From: a virus
Reading direction: 5' to 3' (one strand)
Virus record (IMG/VR): IMGVR_UViG_3300030104_002934
Location: 646-25,047 of that record
Length of the DNA stretch: 24,402 nt
Shown here: positions 12,194-21,402 of the stretch, piece by piece
Layout of the letters: each line of letters starts with the position of its first letter
Position numbering within the stretch: position 1 is the stretch's first letter
Position numbers and translations under genes: made by a program
Notes under the pieces: model-generated
Database searches by the model: none
The model's input: only the letters and a program-made list of their open reading frames with translations
Told to the model about the DNA's origin: nothing

Positions 12194-13771
12194 ATGGCAT
12201 TATTAACTGGAACAGACCAGAGTTACTATGAAGGAGATAATTATGGTAATTATCAATTCACTTCTATTAGAGATATTGTAGATCAATTTATGGTAGCTTA
12301 CGTAGGAGAAGGGAAAACAATAAGCAAAGTAAACAGAACAGATGTTGCTTTTCACGCACAAAGAGCTATGCAAGAGCTTTCTTTTGATACGTTTAAATCT
12401 ATTAAATCTCAAGAAATAGAACTACCACCATCGTTAACAATGAGACTTCCTCGTGATTATATTAACTATACTAAGTTGTCTTGGAGTGATAGCTCTGGTA
12501 TAAAACATCTTTTGTATCCTACTTCTAAAACTTCTAATCCATTTAAAATAAAGCAAAGTAGTGATGGTGAAAGATACGACTTTGTGGGTACACAAGGAGT
12601 AATATCTAGCGACGACTTAAGTAACACGGATTTTAGCTCTGTGTTATCCGCTACGTATAACTGGACGTTTACTCCAGCGGCAGATAACACGCCTTGGGGT
12701 GGTTCAAGTACAGACACGGTAACAGCAGCTTCTCCTGCAAGTGTAACAGGAGGAAGTTCTACAAGATTACAATTTGACTCTAAACCTTTTACATCTTCTT
12801 ATAACAGTGTAGTTACTGGTAGAGCTTATGCCTGTTGGCAAGAAATAAACGTTACAAATATGGATTCTTTAGATATAAGAGCATACGGTAGCGCTGCTTC
12901 AGCTTTATCTAACGAAACTACTGGTACTACCTTACGGTTTGGAATTAGTAGCACACCTGGCGATCAAGCTACTAACGTAGAAAAAGCTAACCCTAGTTTA
13001 AACAACACTGTTACTAATCCTGGAAAATCTAACGCTCCAAACTTTATACCTGCTTCAAACAGCACAAATGGTCTTGCTTATGTAGAATGGGTTAGTACTG
13101 GAAACATCGCTACACAAAAAGAGCTTTTAGATATAGACGTAACGAGTTACAATGTTGTTTATGTTTTAATAACTTGTTTTACTGATTTTATTAGTACAGC
13201 TTCGTCTCCAGCAACTCTAACAGATTATTCAAAAAGAAGATCTACTTTAACTGATGTAGAAGTTACATATGAGGGTGCTTCTCCTGATTTAGTGAGAGAT
13301 GATACTAATTCAAATAGTGATTCTACAACATGGACGAATTATAAATCTACAACTCCATCTGAAAATCAAGATGATTACCAAGATGATACTTATTGGCCAA
13401 ATAATCAAAAAAGATATGGATTAGATCCTCAACACGCTCAGGTTAATGGATCTTTTTATATAGATAACTTAAAAGGATTAATTCACTTTTCATCTAATAT
13501 TTCAGGAAAAACTGTAATCTTAGATTATATAAGCGATAGTTTAGGTACTTTTCAAGAAATGCAAGTACATAAGTTCGCAGAAGAAGCTATGTATAAATGG
13601 ATTATGCATGCAATATTATCTACAAGAGCAAACACTCCAGAATATGTAGTAAGAAGATATCAAAAAGAAAAATTCGCAGCAACCAGACAAGCTAAATTAA
13701 GATTGTCAAATATTAAATTAGAAGAATTAACTCAAATATTAAGAGGTAAATCGAAACATATAAAACACTAA
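12194..13771 (+). CDS. Tail-tube adaptor protein (T7 gp11-like) with inserted beta domain
   Basis: This 525-residue neck protein should connect the portal/ring stack to the tail hub. The N-terminal 115 residues read as a helix-rich adaptor core (NRTDVAFHAQRAMQELSFDT, LPRDYINYTKLSWSDSSGIK). The C-terminal 120 residues complete it (HAQVNGSFYIDNLKGLIHFS, DYISDSLGTFQEMQVHKFAE, IMHAILSTRANTPEYVVRRY). Between them, at about 150-365, lies an insertion rich in Ser, Thr, Asn and Gly with alternating strands (TYNWTFTPAADNTPWGG through DIRAYGS, LLDIDVTSYNVVYVLI and TLTDVEVTYEG), probably a jelly-roll or other beta-sandwich exposed outward. The flanking core resembles the R2/tail-tubular type of crAss-like phages. 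It is packed three bases from its neighbours on either side. Confidence 0.75.
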   Translation: MALLTGTDQSYYEGDNYGNYQFTSIRDIVDQFMVAYVGEGKTISKVNRTDVAFHAQRAMQELSFDTFKSIKSQEIELPPSLTMRLPRDYINYTKLSWSDSSGIKHLLYPTSKTSNPFKIKQSSDGERYDFVGTQGVISSDDLSNTDFSSVLSATYNWTFTPAADNTPWGGSSTDTVTAASPASVTGGSSTRLQFDSKPFTSSYNSVVTGRAYACWQEINVTNMDSLDIRAYGSAASALSNETTGTTLRFGISSTPGDQATNVEKANPSLNNTVTNPGKSNAPNFIPASNSTNGLAYVEWVSTGNIATQKELLDIDVTSYNVVYVLITCFTDFISTASSPATLTDYSKRRSTLTDVEVTYEGASPDLVRDDTNSNSDSTTWTNYKSTTPSENQDDYQDDTYWPNNQKRYGLDPQHAQVNGSFYIDNLKGLIHFSSNISGKTVILDYISDSLGTFQEMQVHKFAEEAMYKWIMHAILSTRANTPEYVVRRYQKEKFAATRQAKLRLSNIKLEELTQILRGKSKHIKH

Positions 13772-13774
13772 TAT

Positions 13775-16700
13775 ATGCCAGAGATTAAAAACACTTTTGT
13801 TCAAGGTAAAATGAATAAAGACCTTGATGAAAGAATAGTTCCAAATGGACAATATAGAGACGCGGTAAATATACAGGTTTCAACTTCTGACGAAGCAGGA
13901 GTTGGAACTGTGCAAAATATATTAGGTAACACTAAGATAGGGAGTTTAACGTTACCTGATAACAGCTCTACTTGGGAGTGCGTTGGTTCTATAGCTGACG
14001 AAAAAAACGATGTTTTATATTCTTTTATTACGGATGATGTTAATAGTGTGGTAGTGGAGTATACGAAATCTGGTTCAGCTAATTTAGTTGTAGTTGATTT
14101 AACTAACACTGTTTTAAAATTTTCTACAGGTAATATTATAACTGGGATTAATATAATAGATGGATTATTATTTTGGACAGATGGAGTTAATGAACCTAAA
14201 AAAATAAATATAGAAAGATGTAAAGCTGGTACAAGTGATTTTAGTACACATACTAAATTAGTTGTTAATAACAATGATTTTTCTAAAATAGTAAACACTC
14301 TTTGGACACAAGATTTTTCTGACGCAAGTGCTGGTACTACTGATTTATATTTAAGTAATCTTGGAACCGCATCAAACCCAAATGTTAAAATTGGTGACGA
14401 ATTAATAGAGTTTGAATCTGGTAATAACAATAATATTAACACCCCATCAAATAAAAATGTTACTGCTGTTGATTACGCAAATGGAATAGTAACTATAAAT
14501 ACTTCAATTTATAATGGAACTGGAATCGCTAATACTGGTCAATATGTAAAGTTCGCTACAGCTCAGCCCTTAAAAGAAGAGCATATTACTGTTATAAAGA
14601 AAAAACCTACACAAGCTCCAAGAATAGATTTTAACATAATAGATGATACAAGTGCAAATTCAGGTTCTTTAAATTCTTTTTCAATAAGTGGTGTTACGGT
14701 TGGACAAACAAGCGTAAGTATAAGCGCACCAATGAATAGACGTAAAATTTGGGAAAGTGGATCAGCTAATTTAACACCAGATCCTTACACGTTAATTACT
14801 GGTGACACTGTTAGTCAATCTTTTGCAACATCAAACTCAATAACTATATACGATGGTATTCCTTACGGTGTTAATGATGGTGATATTTTATTGTTAAGCG
14901 ATCCTAGTGCGCAAGGAGTTTTACCAAATAACGCGCAAATAAGATTTTTAGTTACAACTAGTCCTACTGTTACTATGACCGCGGGTTTTGGAGCTACAGG
15001 AGGATCAAGTGCTGATGACCCAGAGTATACGCAAACATTTACAGGCACTATATTATCTATAGATTCTGGAACTTCTTTAGACTCTATACAATATGATTTT
15101 GTTGTAGAAGATTTAAATGATTTATTATTTACTAAATCTTTCCCAAGGTTTGCTTATAGATACAAATATGAAGATGGAGAATACTCTGCTTTTAGTCCGT
15201 TTACACAAGTAGGATTTACTGTAGGAGAATTTAGTATACATCCTACTAAAGAACCTTATAATTCAGCGATGGAAACTAGAGTTAAAAGCATTGCGTTGAA
15301 AGAATTTATAACACATGATATACCTTTAAACGTAGTAGAAGTTGATTTACTTTATAAACCTGATAATTCAACTACTGTATACTCTATAGAAACTATTAAA
15401 CCAAGTGCTGTAGGCACAAATGGACCTTGGGAATTAGTAGGTTTAGATTACGCTAGCTCTCCACCAGGTGAAATAGATACTATAACACTTCCTTCTGGTA
15501 ATGAATTAGTAGCTTCTAATACCGGCTACTATAGAATAACTGCCGATAATATCCACGCTGCCCTACCTTCAAATCAATTATTAAGACCCTGGGATAACGT
15601 TCCAAAAACAGCTAAAGCACAAGAGGTTACAGGTAACAGACTTGTTTATGGTAATTATGTTCAAAATTTAAAATTAGAAGATTACACTCCATATATCGTT
15701 ACTAGATATCAGAAAAGAAGTTTTCCTGGAACTGATATAGATTATAGTGATGGAAAACAATCAGTAAAATCTCAAAGAACATACCAAGGAGGTATAGTTT
15801 TTGGAGATAAATACGGTAGAGAAACACCGGTTTTTAGCGGAGGAGGTAATCATATTGTAAAGATTCCCTACGATAACGATCAAACGGTTGTTTTTAATGG
15901 AATGGCTAGTAGATCTAATAGGTTGTACGTGAGACATTCTCCTGTAGATCTACCTATAATGAGTAACGATAATAACTCCACTCTTGATTACGAACCGTAT
16001 TATTTTAAAATATTTATAAAAGAAACCGCTTCAGAATACTACAACTTAGTAATGGATAGAGTATATAGAGCAGAAGAAGATGGTAATTTATGGATATCTT
16101 TTCCTTCGAGTGATAGAAACAAAATACAAGAAGATGATTATATAATCCTTAAAAAAGGATTAGGAACTTTAGGTAATCCTGCTACCCAAGTTCCGTTTGA
16201 AAATAAATACAAGGTAATTGATATAAAGAACGAAGCACCTGAATTTATAAAGAAAAAATACCAAGAAATAGGACAACTAGATGGAGATGGTACGTTAACA
16301 GGACCTAATGGTTTATATCTTAATGGAGCGCAGCCTTTCGTAGGAACAAATAGTCTTATAATAAGTAAAGATTCTTTTTTAAATGAGGGCCTCGCGGATA
16401 TACAACACGAATACGATAAAGGCACTAAACAATCTCTTACGTTTAAAGTAACTAACGCTAATGGTGATGAAATAATTTCTCAAAGATATAAAATAATATC
16501 GCTAACTACAACAGATTCAACTATAGATTTTTATACTATAATTCTAGATAAAGCTATTGTACAAGCAGATGGTTGGGTAGAAACTAGCATTGGTGTTTTA
16601 GATACGAGTTTAAAAACAACTATTTGGATAGAAGAACAACAAGAATGGGAAGAGTTCCAGGGAAGATTTTTTGTAAAAATATTATCTGATATAGTTACAG

Positions 16701-19654
16701 ATGAATATTTAGAATCTCAAATTGGAACAATAATATCAACTACTTTAGAAGCTAGAACTAAATTATTTTATATTAGTGATCAAACTGCAACTAATAATGG
16801 AGCTCCAACTACTTCAAATCCATCTCCAGGTATTCATGGATCTGGACTGTTTCAGGGATTGCACGGTTTTGACTCACAGCAATCTAATACTCCAAACGTA
16901 AAAAATCAATCTTTATCTGACACTAAAGGCGAGTGGGCTGATGAAAATTTAGAGTTTGATAACGGACAAACAAGCGAAGGATGGTTTATAGACCACGCTT
17001 TTTCAGCAGCGCAACAACCAACTATATTGTCCGATACTAGTGGTTGGTCAAACCATGATTCAAGCGCCAGTATTTACGACGCTTCCGTTTCTGGTAATTT
17101 ACGTGAAGCTCATTCTCAAAAAGTAAACGGTATGACCGGTATTGTCGAAACTGACAAATATTATACTGACGAATCATTTGGAAGGTTCATGTGGATTAAA
17201 CAGTTTGGTAATGGACAAGTAAGAAGTGGATCGGGAAGCAGTTTTTCAAATTATAAAGAAACAAACGTCTACGGTAACGAAAACGGTAAACATTACATGC
17301 ATTTATCTTTTTCTGGAGTTGGAGAGCATTTAGCTCCAGACGGTCCAACTATCACTCAAGGTAACAGCACTGGTACGTCTGTTTTCAATAAATTTACTTT
17401 ACACCACATACACAATTACAACCAACAAAACGACACTACTACGTACCCATTTAACCACAGTGATATAACACAAGATACTGCGTACGTGCCAGATCCAAAT
17501 ATCTACGAAAAACAATGGGATATAACACATAATCACCCTGAAAACGAAGCGATTCTTCAAAACTTAGTGGTAGGTAGTAAGTTTCAGTTTGAAAATGATG
17601 TGAATGAAACAATATTTACGATATTAAAGGTTACTAAAAAACATCTGTATAATCACACCGCGTGGAACAGAACTTACGTTTGGGATCATAGCGCTCTAGA
17701 AAACGTACTTGACGATGTTGATGTCCCCGTGGGAACTTCTGTTTGGGCAGCTTGGCATAAATGGAGAAGTTTAAGCGGTGGTAATAGTACTAATATAGCT
17801 AATTGGAATAGTTACAAACAGAAAGTTAAAAATTTTGCGGCGCCTCACAATAGAAGAGTTTGCTTTATAATAGAGTTAGATAAAAATCCTAGTACTGAAG
17901 TTTACGATGGAACTAACACTGGAATACAAAGTGTTCTTAAAGCATTAACTAACAACAATGATTTAGGTGCGAGTGCTGCTAGTAACTTACCGCAAACTCC
18001 AGGTTTTTTAAAGTTTATAAAAAATTATATTTCTGAAAACTCTACCGTTTTAAGTGATGACCCTGCTGTTTGGGAAACAGAACCTAAAGAAAATACAGAT
18101 TTAGATATTTATTACGAAGCATCAGACGCGATACCATTAAAGTTAGATTTAGAATCTACAAACAGTGATAAAGCCGCTGATCCAGACAATAGAAAAGGGC
18201 ATATGATAGCACCTGTTGGAACGGCTGTTAGATGTACTAAAACAAATTCACACACTGCTACAACTAACTTTGGTGATTGTGTAGTTAAAAGTTGGGATGG
18301 AAGAATAGTACAATTAGATCCAGGACTAACTGCGTTGACTGATGATATAGACGATGGTTCTGGAGGAACAACACCTGCTTCAGCAAATAGCACAAGTGAT
18401 CAAACAGAGTTGTTTGAAGATTCTACATTAAGATTCTACAGAAAAGATCTAAGTTATGTTGAAGTTGGAATCGACACTATAGAAACTATAGATACTGGTA
18501 AAATAACAAAAATAGCGTTAAATAGAACGTTAAACAAAAATATAGGATTGCCATATTTTAATTGTTTTACTTTTGGTAACGGAGTTGAATCTAATAGAAT
18601 TAGAGATGACTTTAACCAACCATTTATAAGTAACGGAGCTAGAGCTTCATCAACCTTACAAGAGCAGTATAAAGAAGAAAACAGAAAAAGTGGATTGATA
18701 TATTCTGGTATATATAACGATACTGGTGGGATCAATAATCTCAACCAGTTTATAATGGCTGAAAAGATTACAAAAGATTTAAACCCTACATACGGTAGTA
18801 TACAAAAATTATTTTCAAGAAGAATAAGTTTAATAGCTTTTTGTGAAGATAGAGTAGTAGGGATAACAGCAAATAAAAACGCTTTATATAACGCGGATGG
18901 AGACCCACAAATAGTAGCTTCTGACGCTGTATTAGGTGATGCAAATCCTTTTGTTGGTGATTATGGTATATCTAAAAATCCAGAATCATTCGCGAAAGAA
19001 TCATATAGAGCTTATTTTACAGATAGACAACGTGGAGCTGTTTTAAGATTATCAATGGATGGATTAACACCGATATCAGACGCTGGTATGAGTGATTGGT
19101 TTAAAGATGAATTTAAAGATGACACACATGTAAATATTATTGGTAGTTATGATAATTATAAAAACGATTATAATTTAACGTTCGATAGAGGAGACAACAC
19201 TACTTACGGTATACAAGGAAATACAAGTGGTCATAGTCAAACAGTTACTTATAGTGAAGACGTGAAAGGTTGGACTAGTTTCAAATCGTTTATACAAGAG
19301 TCAGGTATTAGCATGTCTGGAGATTATTATACTTTTAACGCGGGTCAATGTTATAAACACCATGATAATTCAACGAGAAATAGTTTTTATGGTGCTTCTA
19401 CTAATTCTAATATAACGTTTTTATTAAATGAATCTCCTCTTATTATTAAAAACTACAATACTTTAAATTACGATGGAGACGAAAGTTGGATTTGTAATAG
19501 TATTGAAACAGATCAACAAGGTGGAACTGTTTCAAGTTTTATTGAAAAAGAAGGAAAATGGTTTAATTACATTAGTGGTAACGATAACGTGGTAGATACG
19601 CAGGCTTTTAATTTTCAGGGAATAGGAATTGCTAACGATATAACATCTATATAA
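13775..19654 (+). CDS. Giant tail hub / stabilisation protein (P22 gp10-like)
   Basis: This is a 1959-residue protein, the largest of the window. The first 60 residues are the clearest mark: NTFVQGKMNKDLDERIVPNG and QYRDAVNIQVSTSDEAGVGT, a start typical of phage stabilisation or tail hub proteins of the P22 gp10 type. The C-terminal 350 residues also look like propeller-blade sequence (SLIAFCEDRVVGITANKN, YRAYFTDRQRGAVLRLSMDG). The two halves would build one propeller, with a very long middle region inserted. That middle has beta-rich segments and a His-rich part at about residues 1070-1380 (for example LHHIHNYNQQ at 1209-1218 and THNHPENE). It is preceded by the tail adaptor and followed, with a one-base TAATG overlap, by another beta-rich tail protein. 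Expected role: to plug the tail and hold DNA, possibly carrying receptor contacts. Confidence 0.75.
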   Translation: MPEIKNTFVQGKMNKDLDERIVPNGQYRDAVNIQVSTSDEAGVGTVQNILGNTKIGSLTLPDNSSTWECVGSIADEKNDVLYSFITDDVNSVVVEYTKSGSANLVVVDLTNTVLKFSTGNIITGINIIDGLLFWTDGVNEPKKINIERCKAGTSDFSTHTKLVVNNNDFSKIVNTLWTQDFSDASAGTTDLYLSNLGTASNPNVKIGDELIEFESGNNNNINTPSNKNVTAVDYANGIVTINTSIYNGTGIANTGQYVKFATAQPLKEEHITVIKKKPTQAPRIDFNIIDDTSANSGSLNSFSISGVTVGQTSVSISAPMNRRKIWESGSANLTPDPYTLITGDTVSQSFATSNSITIYDGIPYGVNDGDILLLSDPSAQGVLPNNAQIRFLVTTSPTVTMTAGFGATGGSSADDPEYTQTFTGTILSIDSGTSLDSIQYDFVVEDLNDLLFTKSFPRFAYRYKYEDGEYSAFSPFTQVGFTVGEFSIHPTKEPYNSAMETRVKSIALKEFITHDIPLNVVEVDLLYKPDNSTTVYSIETIKPSAVGTNGPWELVGLDYASSPPGEIDTITLPSGNELVASNTGYYRITADNIHAALPSNQLLRPWDNVPKTAKAQEVTGNRLVYGNYVQNLKLEDYTPYIVTRYQKRSFPGTDIDYSDGKQSVKSQRTYQGGIVFGDKYGRETPVFSGGGNHIVKIPYDNDQTVVFNGMASRSNRLYVRHSPVDLPIMSNDNNSTLDYEPYYFKIFIKETASEYYNLVMDRVYRAEEDGNLWISFPSSDRNKIQEDDYIILKKGLGTLGNPATQVPFENKYKVIDIKNEAPEFIKKKYQEIGQLDGDGTLTGPNGLYLNGAQPFVGTNSLIISKDSFLNEGLADIQHEYDKGTKQSLTFKVTNANGDEIISQRYKIISLTTTDSTIDFYTIILDKAIVQADGWVETSIGVLDTSLKTTIWIEEQQEWEEFQGRFFVKILSDIVTDEYLESQIGTIISTTLEARTKLFYISDQTATNNGAPTTSNPSPGIHGSGLFQGLHGFDSQQSNTPNVKNQSLSDTKGEWADENLEFDNGQTSEGWFIDHAFSAAQQPTILSDTSGWSNHDSSASIYDASVSGNLREAHSQKVNGMTGIVETDKYYTDESFGRFMWIKQFGNGQVRSGSGSSFSNYKETNVYGNENGKHYMHLSFSGVGEHLAPDGPTITQGNSTGTSVFNKFTLHHIHNYNQQNDTTTYPFNHSDITQDTAYVPDPNIYEKQWDITHNHPENEAILQNLVVGSKFQFENDVNETIFTILKVTKKHLYNHTAWNRTYVWDHSALENVLDDVDVPVGTSVWAAWHKWRSLSGGNSTNIANWNSYKQKVKNFAAPHNRRVCFIIELDKNPSTEVYDGTNTGIQSVLKALTNNNDLGASAASNLPQTPGFLKFIKNYISENSTVLSDDPAVWETEPKENTDLDIYYEASDAIPLKLDLESTNSDKAADPDNRKGHMIAPVGTAVRCTKTNSHTATTNFGDCVVKSWDGRIVQLDPGLTALTDDIDDGSGGTTPASANSTSDQTELFEDSTLRFYRKDLSYVEVGIDTIETIDTGKITKIALNRTLNKNIGLPYFNCFTFGNGVESNRIRDDFNQPFISNGARASSTLQEQYKEENRKSGLIYSGIYNDTGGINNLNQFIMAEKITKDLNPTYGSIQKLFSRRISLIAFCEDRVVGITANKNALYNADGDPQIVASDAVLGDANPFVGDYGISKNPESFAKESYRAYFTDRQRGAVLRLSMDGLTPISDAGMSDWFKDEFKDDTHVNIIGSYDNYKNDYNLTFDRGDNTTYGIQGNTSGHSQTVTYSEDVKGWTSFKSFIQESGISMSGDYYTFNAGQCYKHHDNSTRNSFYGASTNSNITFLLNESPLIIKNYNTLNYDGDESWICNSIETDQQGGTVSSFIEKEGKWFNYISGNDNVVDTQAFNFQGIGIANDITSI

Positions 19655-20952
19655 TGAAAAAAATAACAGGATTTAACACAAGCCCAGTAGAAATATCTTC
19701 TAAAGCCACCGCGGTAACAGTAAATGTTTTGGGTGATAATGGAGCTATGTTTAACTTACAAATAAAAGATAATTCATCTCCAAATAAATTTTATAACTTT
19801 ATAACAAATACGTTTACTAATACTTTTTCATCTGAAAACACGTTAAGCAAAGCAACTATTACTGGTGCTTTTAGTACATCGGTTATTTTACCGGCTAATT
19901 CAAGTGGTGACACCTATAGGTTTTTGTTATTTGCATACCCTGAATTTGAAACTGAAATATCTAATCTTGCTAGTTCTGATAGTAATTTTATTGCAACAGA
20001 AGTAACACAGGGCAAACAAGTGGGGGTTAGATTCTCTACTTCTTCAGATCAAGCTGATGCTCAGTTCGTAGGAATAGGTAGTTTTTCTGACAACGATAGT
20101 GCAACAATGAAAGTAGATGATTCTGCTGGATCTACATCAAAAAGAGTTATGTCCATAAGTAAAACAATATCAGATAGTAGTGACGCTCCTCTTCTTGGAT
20201 ATAAATATACATTACCTTCCAGTACTAATAACAGAAATAGTTTAGCAGATTCACTACAACCTAAAGATAGAGATTTTTTCATTAAAGTAACAGGGCAAAC
20301 AAATGGTACTGGAACAAACTCTAATAGTATGATTTTAGATAGTGTAGATGGTTTAGTCGTCGGTATGAGTTTGGTAGATATAGCAGATAGTTCAGACGAA
20401 GAGCAAAGTGGCACGTTAGGAGTTTTGACGTATCCTACTATTACAGCTATAGATGTAGACGCAAAAACAGTTACGCTTTCTACAACGCCTAGTTGGGGAG
20501 ATGACAAAGCTGTTGTATTTAGAGCTTATGGATCTGATTTAATATCTCAGTCTACTGGAGGATCATTTAGTTTTGATTTAACCGTTACCCCTGTAACATC
20601 TGATAATAGCAAAACAAACAACTTTGGAACAGTTACAGTCAATGGTAATGTTAGTGCTAGTACTTCTATAGCTATAGATGGTATTAGTGGTGTTTCTGTT
20701 GGAAGTAAAATAATTGGGAGTGGAGTAACAACTTCTAGTAACGCAAATTTAATAACAGCTGTTCACGCTTCTGGAACACCTATAACTGTTACGGGAGCAC
20801 AAACAATTAAAGATAACACGGTTTTACGTGTTTATGGATCATCAGCTTACGCTTTGATAGAGGGAACTATGACTGTATCTGTTTTCCCAACAGATAGCGT
20901 AGATGTATTTTACGATATTGATAGAGCTTTTATATTAGCAACTAATTCTTAA
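19654..20952 (+). CDS. Beta-rich tail or virion surface protein with internal repeats
   Basis: This 432-residue protein is rich in Ser, Thr, Asn and Asp with no enzyme motif. Two segments share a plan: SNSMILDSVDGLVVGMSLVD (about 225-244) leading to PTITAIDVDAKTVTLSTTPS, and STSIAIDGISGVSVGSKIIG (about 335-354) leading to ANLITAVHASGTPITVTGAQ, each closing on a strand with a YGS motif. Repeats of this kind are frequent in marine phage tail proteins and probably form small beta domains. The N-terminal half (about 1-120) is a separate beta domain. It shares a base with the stop of the hub gene (TAATG), which points to coupled translation. A tail appendage or hub-associated component is likely. 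A receptor-binding role is possible but unsupported. Confidence 0.65.
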   Translation: MKKITGFNTSPVEISSKATAVTVNVLGDNGAMFNLQIKDNSSPNKFYNFITNTFTNTFSSENTLSKATITGAFSTSVILPANSSGDTYRFLLFAYPEFETEISNLASSDSNFIATEVTQGKQVGVRFSTSSDQADAQFVGIGSFSDNDSATMKVDDSAGSTSKRVMSISKTISDSSDAPLLGYKYTLPSSTNNRNSLADSLQPKDRDFFIKVTGQTNGTGTNSNSMILDSVDGLVVGMSLVDIADSSDEEQSGTLGVLTYPTITAIDVDAKTVTLSTTPSWGDDKAVVFRAYGSDLISQSTGGSFSFDLTVTPVTSDNSKTNNFGTVTVNGNVSASTSIAIDGISGVSVGSKIIGSGVTTSSNANLITAVHASGTPITVTGAQTIKDNTVLRVYGSSAYALIEGTMTVSVFPTDSVDVFYDIDRAFILATNS

Positions 20953-20956
20953 AATT

Positions 20957-21361
20957 ATGCCAGATAGAATAACCTTTGATAAAAATATAAACGAATCAGT
21001 ACAGGTTGGAGACAAGTTATATTACTGCACGATAACACCTGGTACTTGTAGTATACGTCCATCAAATAACAATACAGAACTTCTTTGTATTGACGCTGGT
21101 GGAATTTGGACACCTCCTGTTGTTGGTACTAGAACTGAAATAGGAGATATCACCGCTATTGGTAAAAAATACGTAGAAGTTGCTAGTGTTGGTAGTGCTG
21201 CAGTAGGTGATTTCTTTATGTTTAGAAAGCCTGAGCATAATAACTATACAAATGTATCTAGTTTAAAAGGATATTTTGCAGAAGTACAATTTACAAATAA
21301 CTCTTCTGTAAAACAAGAATTATTCGCTGTAGGCTCCGAAGTAACAGTTAGTAGTAAATAA
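20957..21361 (+). CDS. Small virion protein of unknown function
   Basis: This 134-residue protein has one beta-rich domain: KLYYCTITPGTCSIRPSNNN with two Cys in the first half, EIGDITAIGKKYVEVASVGS and GDFFMFRKPEHNNYTN in the centre, and a C-terminal conserved-looking block, SLKGYFAEVQFTNNSSVKQE then LFAVGSEVTVSSK. The last block is familiar from marine phages, where the protein lies among tail and internal virion genes. No function is known to me. The gap to the tail protein before it is four bases; the gap to the next gene is 41 bases, without clear signals. It is probably a minor structural component. Confidence 0.7.
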   Translation: MPDRITFDKNINESVQVGDKLYYCTITPGTCSIRPSNNNTELLCIDAGGIWTPPVVGTRTEIGDITAIGKKYVEVASVGSAAVGDFFMFRKPEHNNYTNVSSLKGYFAEVQFTNNSSVKQELFAVGSEVTVSSK

Positions 21362-21402
21362 AACACAAAAAGTGTAACTATAAATAGATAAAATAGAATA
21401 AT

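Noticed and set aside
13801-14442. Reverse-strand open frame of 213 codons inside the tail hub gene
   Set aside because: The forward gene is unbroken and conserved-looking here; the reverse product is hydrophobic low-complexity and there is no antisense gene structure.
20061-20507. Reverse-strand open frame of 148 codons inside the beta-rich tail protein
   Set aside because: Shadow of the forward gene, with no leader and no recognisable domains.
21362-21402. ACAC/GTGT hairpin in the 41-base gap before the internal virion gene
   Set aside because: The stem is only four base pairs with no U-tract and would not be stable enough to call a terminator.
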